DNA of 64,000 nt from Rhyzopertha dominica (Eukaryota > Arthropoda > Insecta > Coleoptera > Bostrichidae), in the NCBI GenBank assembly GCA_025024175.1, contig QCXZ01000001.1, forward strand, positions 30,808,942 to 30,872,941, in the 5' to 3' direction. The first letter of the stretch is position 1. Each line of letters starts with the position of its first letter. A program made the translations under genes and the position numbers. The notes under the pieces are model-generated. The model was given only the letters and a program-made list of their open reading frames with translations. It was not told the origin of the DNA and searched no databases. Below, one piece after another: positions 54,282 to 64,000 of this stretch.

Positions 54282-54912
54282 CGTTGAAATGATGCGCACA
54301 TTTTTTAAATAAATGTTTTGGGGGGCCGGAAGTGAACCCCCAACATTTTATCCCTTAAAAAATATGTGTTATCTTAATATTTGTTCATACGCCTAAAATT
54401 GACCCTTTTTGAGAAAATTGCAGTTGAGTGTTACGATTCACACTTTCATTGCTTAACTAAATCATTTTTTTCTTATCAAATTGACCGTGATAAATAATAA
54501 AACTGTATTAGATGTCANTGTTACATTGATATTTTGACAAANATTTGTAAAAATTCTGAAATAATAATAATGCATTAATATTTCATTACTATTATATTAT
54601 TTTTGCAAAANTAATGTTGAGTATTGTTGAGTATAGTGACATCAAACATGGTTTTATTATTTATCACGGNCAGTTGGATAAAACAAATATTTNGTTAAGC
54701 AGTGAAAGTGTGAATCCTAACATTCGACTGCAATTTTCTCGGAAAGGGTCAATTTTAGGAGCATGAACAAAGAGTACCTTTTTTGTTTACAAGGCCCAAA
54801 GATTTAAAAAAATATACTTAACCGTTTTAAAGTTAAGGTTTAAAATGTGGGGGATTGATCCCCTCCCCGCCCTCAAAAGATTTATTTAAAAAATGTGCGC
54901 ACCATTTTAACG
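54282..54912. mobile_element. 630-bp long palindrome (foldback or MITE-like element)
   Basis: The two halves are inverted copies around a centre near 54600. Left starts CGTTGAAATGATGCGCAC (54282), right ends with the complement of CGTTAAAATGGTGCGCAC (54912). Further in, TAAATAAATNTTTTGNGGG, a CCCCCAACATTTTA segment, AAAATTGACCCTTTTTGAG, and GATTCACACTTTCA pair across the centre. Arm length is about 300 bases, with no unique interior and no coding frame. Ambiguous bases cluster in the arms, as expected where read assembly confused the two arms. Confidence 0.7.
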
Positions 54913-55125
54913 GCTTCCATTTCAAATAATAATAGCCAAAATTTGATAAAATTATATCAACCGGTCTAAGAGATATTTTTGAAAAACTGTTTCTCTTCCC
55001 CCATGTTTAAGAGTCAATATCTCAACAGGCGGGCGTTATTTCAAGAAAAGTTATACTGTAAAACAGTCTTATTTTTGCATCAGTTTTCAGATTCCGAGAA
55101 GTTGCCCACGTAATGCGGGACATCC
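54913..55125. other. Transposon-like debris
   Basis: Ends in CGGGACATCCTGTATA (about 55117), which resembles a terminal motif of unknown insect DNA transposons. No coding frame. Confidence 0.2.
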
Positions 55126-55129
55126 TGTA

Positions 55130-56070
55130 TATTGTATGTATTATTATTATATGTTATTGAATTTATCATTTGATTTATAATTGATCACTAATATGTTCTT
55201 GTATGGGCTTCATTTTTGTACATTGTTTTGCCTGACTTTTATTTGTATATTTAGGTTTACATGTTAGGTTTGAATTAATTTGCACTGTTTGTATTCATAG
55301 TTTTCTGTATTGTTTTAGTTTTGTCTTAACCTGGACAGGTTTTTGTAGTTAAGTTAGAATGTAAAGCTGTTTGTTATTTTGTCCGGATATTTATGTGTTT
55401 GTATTTTATTTATGTTTTTCCGTAAAATCTTTGGCTTTGCTAAATTCAAATATTGTATACTAAAGTTCATTTAGTTTTGCTATATTTTGCCCGTTCAGTT
55501 GTTTGTTTATAATCTAATTGATGATTGCATAGTAACTTTATTTAACTATTAACTTTGGTATTTGAAATTCTTAGTTTTCCTTGCATTGTTTAGATTTATC
55601 ACATTTACCAACATGAAACCGCTATGTCAATATGTGTAATTCATCTAATGAGTATGTGTTTTGATATCTTTCTGCTGATGTCTTGAATGTTGGATGTGTT
55701 ATTAACCTTTGTCTATGTCTTATGCTATCTGTTTTAAATGTATTTCTGACGTTCTACATGCCATTCTTGCCATAATATATATTTTGAAGTGTTTATATGA
55801 TCTTGATATTTAACTTTTGTCACTGTATTTGATATGTGTCATGTCCTTATTGCATTTACATGTATTTTGTGCTATACTATTATATGTTTTGCAATGTTTA
55901 TATTTTGATACTTGCTTTTTGCCACTGTTGTTGATTATGCCATGCTATTGTTTGTGTGTGAATGTGGAGCTTTTCGTATGGATTTCACAGATACATGATA
56001 CTCACACACCATTATGGAGAGGTGTAAATCGTTTTTGTATAGGTGTATCCATTTGGGATAGCCATTCTTG
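55130..56070. other. Strongly T-rich, A-poor segment
   Basis: For more than 900 bases the + strand is very rich in T and G and poor in A and C, unlike both flanks. No coding frame is credible. Such strand asymmetry could mark an untranslated transposon region or a transcribed noncoding segment; the cause is unknown. Confidence 0.5.
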
Positions 56071-56440
56071 ATACATTAGCTATAGATGGGTGGGAGCCGT
56101 CTTCGTTATTTTTAGAGGAATGGTACGACATTGCTGTGTGGGAGGGTACGGGGTATGACGTTATGACGATGCTTCCCTGCATCACGTATATGCATGGATG
56201 GCGAGTTCATGGATTTAGTTAGTTTGGGACTAATCGGAGTTTTCCTCTGCCGTGGCTTTTTTTCTCTGTAGTCATAGGTGGGCTACGGCACTCTTTCAAA
56301 TTAGGTAGGAAATAAATTAAATTTCATTTTTCATTTCAGCTTTCCCAACAGTACAATCCCAAATACAAGGTAGGTAAATTTATCACAACGTAGGCCTCGG
56401 TAAAATTAACTAGACGATCACGCCAAATTGAAATATATCA
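56071..56440. other. No recognisable gene
   Basis: Mixed composition with no supported feature. An exact palindrome TATCAATATTGATA lies near 56436. Confidence 0.35.
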
Positions 56441-57300
56441 ATATTGATAGATATTAGAATCTATCGCCACTATTGTTTAATTTAGGTTACACATATTTGA
56501 AGTATATCAAAGTTAACAAATGTCTGACGGGCATTTGATAAAAAATAATGTATTTGGAAGAACCTTGCAGATATTACAATACAATGTTTCCGAGCTTTTT
56601 GGACAGGTTATTAATGAAGAGTATTTGTTTGCATTAAGCGTAAGATTATGTTGATTAAAGTAATTGTTCAAGGTTTCTAAATCAATATTTAAGTAATTAT
56701 TTGTAATCGATATTGACTCACGATCAAACGAATAAACCAGCAAAGACATACATTGAAGAATACGTGACACTAGAATTAATATCAAAAATGTAGAGACGAT
56801 ACAATAAGGGACCTAGGGCGTATCCCTGTGGTACCCCAGAAGTGACAGGACCGCTATTAGAAGGCTAGAATATAATTTGATCCCAATTGCTCAAATACAA
56901 GGTAAAAAAAATTACTGCTAAGTTATTAAATCCGGGATAGCCTAATTTGGAACAGAGTAAATTATGATCAAACGCCTCAAAGAAATCTAAGGAGATCAAA
57001 GCAATATTGTTATCTCGATATCTGGATTTGATAATCTCATCAAGAAAAAGAGAAATAGACGTGATAGTACTGAACCTTTCCTGAAACCCGACTGGAGAGC
57101 AGGCAAAATCTCAACCGAATTAACATAACCATAGATTTGCTTGTTAATAACCTTTTCTAACACGTTGGAAATAATACGAATAAGACTAATTGGTCGAAGA
57201 TCGTTAGAGCTTTTCAGGTATACATTCTTAGGGAAAGGAATTACAATTGAGGTTTTCCAGCCTTCCGCAAAGTATCCAGATTCGAGACAGAAGTTCATGA
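56441..57300 (-). pseudogene. Non-LTR reverse transcriptase relic
   Basis: The minus strand starts with SGYFAEGWKTSIVIPFPK and NDLRPISLIRIISNVLEKVI (57290-57150), then LPALQSGFRKG (about 57105-57070). In other frames follow FEAFDHNLL (about 56985-56960), SGVPQGYALGPLLY (about 56835-56800) and a degraded catalytic box. This is the finger-palm order of non-LTR reverse transcriptases (CR1/Jockey group). Stops and frameshifts show it is dead; both ends of the element are missing. Confidence 0.75.
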
Positions 57301-57475
57301 TAGGTAACGCATTTGGAAATAAATGGACAGCACAATATCAACATTTTTGCACTGATATCATGCTACTTATGTGTCCTATCTTTCGATTGGGACCTCTTGG
57401 CCAAATCGAATATGCAATCGTGGCGCGCACTCCACAGGGAATGACTTTTTAGAAGCAATTTGCATTAAGAGCTTG
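57301..57475. other. Short spacer, nothing recognised
   Basis: No supported feature. Confidence 0.35.
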
Positions 57476-57479
57476 GTGA

Positions 57480-57770
57480 AAGCTCACGGTATGCATCCCA
57501 TAAATTTTAAGGACCAAACGACCACTAAACTTTTACTGTGCCGATGATCCCCGTTAAACTTTCAGCGGGACGCCAAACATTAAATTAATTACAATAATTA
57601 ATTATACGCGAATCCCTTAAACACGCAAGATGTTGCTCACGAGACGTCTCCGCGCATTGCAGCCATGCGTTCCGCGCACGGACCGCAAGATGCGATTCAA
57701 CGTCGAATTGCAGTTGTCAAATTAAACCGAAACAAATGCGGGGAAAGTTAATGNAATNCATTTGNTAGGA
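57480..57770. promoter_or_regulatory. G+C-richer unique island, candidate regulatory element 10
   Basis: Non-repetitive block with ATTAAATTAATTACAATAAT (about 57578-57597), a following TAATTATACGCG and many CpGs (about 57600-57690: GACGTCTCCGCGC, GCGTTCCGCGCACGG). Two CGCAAGATG segments lie near 57625 and 57684. No coding frame. Candidate regulatory element. Confidence 0.32.
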
Positions 57771-60245
57771 TGGCACATTAAGGTAACTGTGTTCGGACTG
57801 TTGGCATCCATAAAGTTATTAATTGTTCACTTTAAACTACATTGCCGCGATATGATTGCTTATCTTAAGAATATATGAATATTAATAATGTTATGATGGA
57901 GTCGATTTATCCTGCATATGCTGTTAAACTCAGACGTTTGTGTCGGTTAAAACCAGTCATTTAAAGTTATTAATTTTATTTAGTTGCTTCTAAGTAGAGC
58001 GTTGTCTAGAGATTATTTTGCCTTGATTTACATTCGCAACTTGTTTGAGATGTTTGTTTGATCTACAAACAGATATGCACATTATATTCATGTTATGAAG
58101 AAAAGGAAATGTACGATTTTTATATTTATAACAAATATAAAGCAACCCAAATAATACTGAAAACCAGTTGCTCTATCCTGCTCATCTTTAAGCACTTCTA
58201 TTCGAAGACCTTGCTAAAAAGTTAAGTGATTTTCAAACTTCTACAGTTTTCTTCTAGCAAGACAACCCCAGGTCGCATACATTCCGCAAGATGCTGGCAC
58301 AGATGTTTTGGATTGTTACTATTTTGACATGCTCTTTGATAAAAGCCAATAATTGTGCATAAGAAGGAATAACTCATTTCTGAAGAGATCTTTCAAATAT
58401 TCGTTTCTTTCAAGTAATCGTGGAGTTTGACTGTCCAGTTTGGAAAGACTAAGAGCTGTGGGCATCCCAAAAATTCTGCAATTTTAATTTGCGTAAAGCA
58501 TCAGCTGCATACGACTATCTTTATCATACATTTAAACTCTGAGAACTTTCACCAGGGGGTAGGCTTTAAAGATGTGTCCTATGCGTAAAAGATAGTTCGC
58601 AAATATGTAAGTACATAAATATTAGCATGTTCTCTTCCTTCATTAGATGATAAAATTTTAGTATATTTTTTGCGCAAAATATCCTCGAAAATTAATGTTA
58701 GAGTAATCCCTTATGCGCATTGCTCTTTAAATATTGTGTAAATTTTATGGATTTATTATTTATTAAATTACAAAACCTTAATGTGTGTTTGTAATCTTGT
58801 TTAAAAAGATAAAATATTTTAGATACCTACTGTATATTATATAATCTACATATATATGTACAAAAAAATGTTAAATGCAGCACATGTAATGTATTGCTAT
58901 TATTATTATATTAAATAATAGTGCCGATTACTGCCCACCCATCTCAAAAGTTCTGGCGCCATCGCTGAGTAGGGGCTTAAAACTTAAAATTTGAGACAGA
59001 TAGGTACTTAGTAACCTCTTTTTGTTACCTTATTCTACCTGAAAGGCATTCGACAATATTACTGCCGGTATAGACAATGCTTTTCCAAATAGAGTCCCTA
59101 ATAAATAGTGAATATTACAGATAAAAATGGATCAAACTTTTAAAGCCTTAAAGGAACAAGGATTACTCTACAGGGTCACCATTGAAGTCAATTAAATCTT
59201 GGTTAGGCAAACGCAGTGTAACTGCAGTACGTTGTCATGCTACAATTTGCAAATGGCCTTCTTTTAAAACTATTTGAGCAAAAGATCAAATAAAACAATC
59301 CATGTCATTAAATACGTTTAATTCTTAGTAATTTAGAATTTTATTTATTTAGATGATTGTGTCCGATTTTATACTTTTCTAGGTTTCAGGGAATTAAATG
59401 CAGACTCTAATTCGCTAATGGGGGTGGGAGGTTGTAGAAAATGTAATTTTCTCCGCTTTTAATTGGTATAGGTTTTGCTGGTGGCTTGCTTTTCGCCCTA
59501 GTATGAAAGTAATTCGATGGCTAGCTTCATATCCTTAATTTCGGATCTATTGCACTCTGGCCCTCAGTGTAGGCATAGGACGTGACATTCATTCAATCTG
59601 CACAAATCAGCCAGTACATCCTGCTTGGCAGATCCCCACATTTGTTTATGGAGGTGATGGCTTGGTGTTTATACTACGTGATAGCAGAGTACCTCACCAA
59701 ACAACTAAAAACGGCAATCGTTAATATTTAATAACTTCAACAACAAATATAAGACAATATTCACCCTCGTATTCAACAACAAATATTAACATTACAAAAA
59801 GTAAGACCACAAAAACGAGAACATCAGATAACATCACTTGATCACTTGCAATAAGAAACGCGCATTATTTTAATTGTTGCAAGCCGCATATTTCATGAAT
59901 GTGGGTCGTGCCAGTTGCAGGTACTCTTGATGCAGATGGCCGATTAATAGTGACTTACGCTTTTACAAAGTGCGGATGCTTGCACACGTTCGCTTCTTCT
60001 GGTCTGCTCTTCACGGTTTGTGTAGAGTAGATTGTTAAATTACGAGCGTTTCTGAGCAGATGCTGAACGTCATCGCAAATGAGGTTTTTTTGGTGTTTAT
60101 GCTTGCACGCTCTGGGCAGCGAAAATTTAATGTCGCAAATAGCTGCATACTATTATGATTTATGAAGCACCGTTTGGGATAAACATGATCTTGCATACAT
60201 AACAAAATATTTGTGCACTTATTAAATATCTTTGCTGTTTATTAA
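57771..60245. other. No recognisable gene (2.5 kb)
   Basis: AT-rich with no supported gene or repeat. Confidence 0.4.
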
Positions 60246-60249
60246 AAAA

Positions 60250-60440
60250 CTATAAAAACTTATAAAACTTTTATCTACAAAAGTAAAAAAATTACTTTAA
60301 AAAACTATTTAAAATAAAACTTTTAAGAATAAAGCTTAAAAGAACTTTTAAAAACAAAAACCTTAAAAATTAAATTTTTAAAAATAAAGCTTAAGAAAAT
60401 TTTTAAAAATAAAGCTCAAAAAACTTAAGATATTACTTTA
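60250..60440. repeat. Degenerate AT-rich repeat (AATAAAGCTTAAAA-type)
   Basis: Loose repetition of AAAACTTTTAA and AATAAAGCTTAA units roughly every 25-45 bases, forming low-complexity A/T sequence. No gene. Confidence 0.6.
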
Positions 60441-60740
60441 TTTTTTTTAGTAAATAATATTACATTTTGGTACTCCTAATAATACAGAGATGGTGCATGT
60501 CTGTCCGCTTACAGTCACTAAATATATTTAGATCCAATAAAACTGCTAAAACAAAAACTAAATAAATTGTAACAGTTAACAGATGTTGCAATATGTGAAG
60601 CAGAACTAAGTATATCTTTTAGACAATAATAAAAGAAACGTTCGATTATTACAAAATATTCAATGATGCTAATAGCAAGTGAATAGCAGTATAAAAGCAC
60701 TGATATTGAAGGCTAGCATTGTAAAAATGTATTTAGTACA
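60441..60740. other. No recognisable gene
   Basis: AT-rich with no supported feature. Confidence 0.4.
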
Positions 60741-61030
60741 GAGTTTCTATAAATGTTTCATACAACACGGGCGGCGATGATTTCTTTGTGCCGTCTTTTT
60801 ATAACTGCTGCCAAGCTACAATATGCATGGCGATAATTGAACATTGCAGATCAAGATACAGTCATAAAATTTATAGCTTTATAAAGATTTTCCAACAATT
60901 TACGGTTCTTTTTGTTCTTTCAAAGGTAAGAAATAACAATAACTATTGCTATAATATGCTTGTAGTAATCTATATACTCTACACCCTTGTACTGTAATGT
61001 AGGTAACGTTACTACCACTTAATTTGTAAA
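60741..61030. repeat. Dispersed repeat B, copy 2
   Basis: Same orientation as copy 1 at 6025-6375, about 54.7 kb away, with long near-identical blocks (TTTTTATAACTGCTGCCAAG, then CTACAATATGCA; GTAAGAAATAACAATAA). No coding frame. Confidence 0.7.
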
Positions 61031-61250
61031 TTGTACAATTGCGGCAGGCTAAAAACTTCTTTCAGTTTTCAGTATATCATAATACAGTTACTTAACAGAC
61101 TTACTGTAGCCACAACCTCACAAATACGATACATAAACATAATCTAGATAATCTGCAACCTTGAAGTTGATTATTGCACCAAACACTACTGAATATGTTG
61201 AAAAAACAAACTAAAAAAATTAAATAAATAAAAAATTTAAACTACGTAAA

Positions 61251-61356
61251 TACTTGTAAGATTTAAAACATAAAAAAAGCGTGGGGCGCATATTCATGCA
61301 TCAGTTATGTATTGCGTGTGCCCCACGTTTTTTTTTTGTTTTAAATCTTACAAGTA
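61251..61356. repeat. Near-perfect hairpin of about 38-bp arms
   Basis: TACTTGTAAGATTTAAAACA (61251-61270) and its continuation to GTGGGGC pair with 61318-61356 with only one or two mismatches in an A/T run. The loop is about 30 bases (GCATATTCATGCATC...). No gene is attached. It could be a small foldback element or encode a structured RNA. Confidence 0.7.
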
Positions 61357-61705
61357 TTGTTATAGCTATTAAAAAATTTATAAACACAAATATTCTTGAC
61401 AATCTGTATGGGGTTAGGAACCTGCATGGGCTTATAAATCTGTATGGGGCTAGAAGAAATTACTTTATACTTCTTAGTAAAATAAAAGAGGCAAGTAAAA
61501 TTATTTTTCTCCTGTCTTGTCTTGTGTGTGTGAAATTTAGCAAACAATTTTAAATATCTTTAATCTTTATGTGATTTCAGACAATAAGGAAAATTTTGCT
61601 TTATATAAAGTGTCTTTTCACCTCATTATATCTGAAATCAAAATCTGTTACACCTGCTTATCAATAACAAGTTTGCTGAAAAAAAAAGTTCGAGTTTAAA
61701 AAATA

Positions 61706-61769
61706 CGCGGTGTTTCCAAGCGGTCCCCTATCTAAGTACTGACAGCGCCCGACGTTGCTTCGGTGATGA
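61706..61769 (-). rRNA. 5S rRNA-derived fragment (pseudogene or 5S-type SINE head)
   Basis: The minus strand reads ATCACCGAAGCAACGTCGGG, then CGCTGTCAGTACTTAGAT, then GGGGACCGCTTGGAAACACC and GCG. This is the inner and 3' part of a eukaryotic 5S rRNA, including the box A and box C regions of its internal promoter. The first third (about 37 nt) of 5S is missing and the sequence diverges right after CACCGCG, so the closing stem cannot form. Not a working 5S gene. It stops 7 bases from the terminal repeat of the element at 61777-63200. Confidence 0.8.
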
Positions 61770-61776
61770 CATTTTT

Positions 61777-63200
61777 ATCATGGGCGTACCGAAGGGGGGG
61801 CAAGGGGGGGCAACTGCCCCCCTGGACCTGGATTGCCAACTTTGGGCCCTTCCAATTTTCCATACATTTAGCTGGTTAATTATGTATGTACACCTAAAAA
61901 TTTTCTTATTTAAAAATTTGTAAATACAGTAACATTTATAGGCAAGTGTATTTCACAATTTTCATCCAGAGGTCATATTTGACCCTTGTAAATGACCTTC
62001 TCAATAAGTCGTTGTCAAATGGTTTCCAAGCTTAATCGATGCCATGTGCGTCTTGAAGCTGTAACTGCAACATTTTTGTTATTACGAATCGTTGTCTTAG
62101 GGCGGATATAGCTTTAAAAGACTATCTTGTTCAGGATGAGTCATAACACGATTTCTGTTTAGTTCAGCTCTTCCACCTTTTCCTATAAAGATTGTTCATC
62201 TAACTACTGTTTCATGGAATCACATCAGAATCTGTCATATATTCGGTGATAACTCTCACTTTTGTACCAAATTTCTAAATTCACATTACATTTTAACAAT
62301 TAATACCCAAAAAAAACTAATAGTCTATCCGAACTCACGTTTATGAAAGTTTTATTTAATATAAGTTTTAGGAATCCAGTAAAAGCATTATCAGCCCGAA
62401 TTAAATCCCGGCGTGTTGTTAAAAATGCAATTAAATATATTTCAGTTTATTTAAATGAAGCTTAATTTGGTTAAAAAATAAGTATAGTCGGTTAATTTTT
62501 AAGAGCAATGCACTGGCGATTCAAGAAGGTTGGCTTGACGCATAATGCTGAGGCATTTGTCATTCTGAGTTTTAATAATGTTAGTTATCCATCGAGTCTC
62601 TTTCCCTGGGGAATAAAATTTACTACAATTTTATCTTTAGCTCCTATACATATGAACTCCCAGCTTAAATTTCTAAAGCTTCTCGTGTGAGAAGTTGAAA
62701 CTGTACTAAAAGCGCATTCGGTTAATGCATTAGTCTTTGATATGTGTTCATTCTGAATCAGAAATCGTGCTCCTATTAGTAGAACTTTTAAGGTGAAATT
62801 TATGTTCCTTTGGTACTTCGTATATTATACATTATGTGGATCACGGATCACTATTCTCCCAAATAAAATGTATCAACTCATTTTTGTTAAATGCGAGAGC
62901 GATGCAACTGAATGCGCCTCACCTAAATGAGTTCATCGATAACGGAATTAGTAATAAAGGGGCTTTGTATGATCAGTGTACATAGAAAACATATAAATAA
63001 TTTGGGTCTTTATTTCACAGAAGATGTTTTAAGTCGCCTTGCAGGAAATCCACGAAGATTATTCATGGAATAAATACTTCATTAATTACTTAAGTACCTA
63101 TATCTTACAAACATTCATAATTTTTATAATGTTGAATTATACTCTACAGCACGTTCCTGCTTTGCCCCCCCCTAGACCAAATGCTGGGTACGCCCATGAT
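61777..63200. mobile_element. Terminal-inverted-repeat element with ATCATGGGCGTACC ends
   Basis: The ends ATCATGGGCGTACC (61777-61790) and GGTACGCCCATGAT (63187-63200) are perfect inverted repeats. Just inside, each has a G-run followed by GCAA (reading inward), so similarity extends to about 35 bases with gaps. The left end also forms a GGGGGGCAACTGCCCCCC hairpin. The 1.4-kb interior is AT-rich with no transposase. A non-autonomous DNA transposon is likely; the superfamily is not clear, and the outer AT may belong to the target duplication. Confidence 0.65.
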
Positions 63201-64000
63201 TGTAATTATTAAGACTTTGAAAAATAGGAACCAGATAGACAAGAAGGGGAGTTAATGTTGCATTGTCATTCAGTTCCAAGCTATGTTTAAAGTTTCAATT
63301 CTGTAGTTCATCATCAAGTTAGTTTAAAATCGATTGCAAAATTTGTACAGAACCGAGTGGACAAACACACTCGAAAGCAAGTTAATAACAACGTGTCAAT
63401 GTTAAAATAAAAGTATCCATCCCCTAAGATATAAGAAACCAAACAAGTACTTTACTTGCGTATNTACTGTAAACAGACATGCACAGTAATAGGTATTGAA
63501 TTCTTTCATGGTTACCGCAAAAACTTACTTTTAACAAAAGAGCTTGAAATTCAATACCTATGCTTAATTGCATTAATATTTCAAAACATGTATTGGAGTT
63601 ATAAATCATCTCAATCCTTCAAATTATCGTAATGGGAAATGTACTAATCAAGTTATTGGAAAAACCTATTTCGATGCAGTCCAATTAGATTGCTAGCCAT
63701 AACGGTGAAGACCTTTTTTGAACTGTGACGACACGGGGGATGGAAGCCTTTAAGCGCAACAGCTTGTTGTATAGCTGTATTGGAGAATATGTCGAAAATG
63801 GGATCCAATTTGAAAAAACTCTCATTGTTACAAACATACAGAATATCAGTACCTTTTGCCACAACAGGTAATAAGAGGAACGGAAAAATGGGAAACACGA
63901 GAGCTTGGACAATGTTGGAAAAAATCTATTGATGTCATTTAGTTACAGCTGTGCAGAAAGTCGACCATAAAAGTAGTTTCTAGACGATGCTAAAATTTTG
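63201..64000. other. No recognisable gene; 14-bp inverted repeat at 63489-63561
   Basis: ATAGGTATTGAATT (63489-63502) pairs perfectly with 63548-63561 over a 45-base spacer. Otherwise AT-rich with no supported feature. Confidence 0.4.

Noticed and set aside
1..64000. CRISPR arrays, operons, phage or bacterial insertion sequences
   Set aside because: No regularly spaced identical repeats, no tightly packed gene sets; everything recognised is eukaryotic.

Overview
The window looks like a piece of an AT-rich insect genome. The organism is inferred from its contents: spliced coding sequence, a senseless/Gfi1-type zinc-finger exon ending in an insect-like short tail, and relics of insect-typical transposons (mariner, BEL/Pao, CR1/Jockey-like, RTE-like, THAP/P-element-like, MITE-like inverted-repeat elements). 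I cannot name the species; a beetle or related holometabolous insect is a guess.

Only one host protein-coding segment is well supported: the last exon of a senseless (sens, Gfi1 family) transcription factor at 7918-8174 on the + strand, with a splice acceptor before it and polyadenylation signals after it. The earlier exons are not in the window, so at least 7.9 kb upstream is probably intron. The 55 kb downstream has no other convincing host gene. It is a gene desert with several G+C-richer, non-repetitive islands (about 3.7, 13.8, 20.7, 23.4, 37, 39, 45.3, 50.3, 53.4 and 57.6 kb). Many carry homeodomain-type TAATTA cores or E-boxes, so they are candidate conserved regulatory elements. That role is inference.

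The rest is mostly transposon debris. From left to right: a tRNA-like SINE head (0.25 kb); a Penelope-like repeat with hammerhead-like boxes (1.4 kb, second copy 41.95 kb); a repeat family with 14-bp GC-rich arrays (2.3-2.6 kb and a full element at 29.1-30.4 kb); a hAT-like end (3.1 kb); a DDE transposase relic (5.8 kb); BEL/Pao gag-protease (14.6-16.3 kb, minus); a decayed mariner (16.6-17.0 kb); an internally deleted non-LTR element joining ORF1 to the end of ORF2 (17.26-19.0 kb, minus); a possible RTE endonuclease relic (24.8 kb); a 5'-truncated non-LTR element with a still-open reverse transcriptase (25.3-27.4 kb, plus); an RTE reverse transcriptase relic (30.9-31.8 kb); a two-exon THAP pseudogene (32.0-32.4 kb) beside a promoter-like segment; a nearly intact mariner with perfect terminal repeats nested inside another non-LTR relic (33.6-36.5 kb); long inverted-repeat elements (46.0-47.3, 54.3-54.9, 61.8-63.2 kb); a mariner relic (51.2-52.0 kb); a non-LTR reverse transcriptase relic (56.4-57.3 kb); a near-perfect hairpin (61.25 kb); and a 64-nt 5S rRNA-derived fragment (61.7 kb).

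The most interesting unexplained signals are six sites with the order CTGANGA-like box, hairpin, GAAA, which resembles a hammerhead ribozyme core; the 14-bp GC arrays at the ends of the 29.1-30.4 kb element; the 46-47.3 kb inverted-repeat element with 16-bp flanking direct repeats; and the 5S-derived fragment next to a new-looking terminal-inverted-repeat element. No prokaryotic operon, CRISPR array or phage is present.
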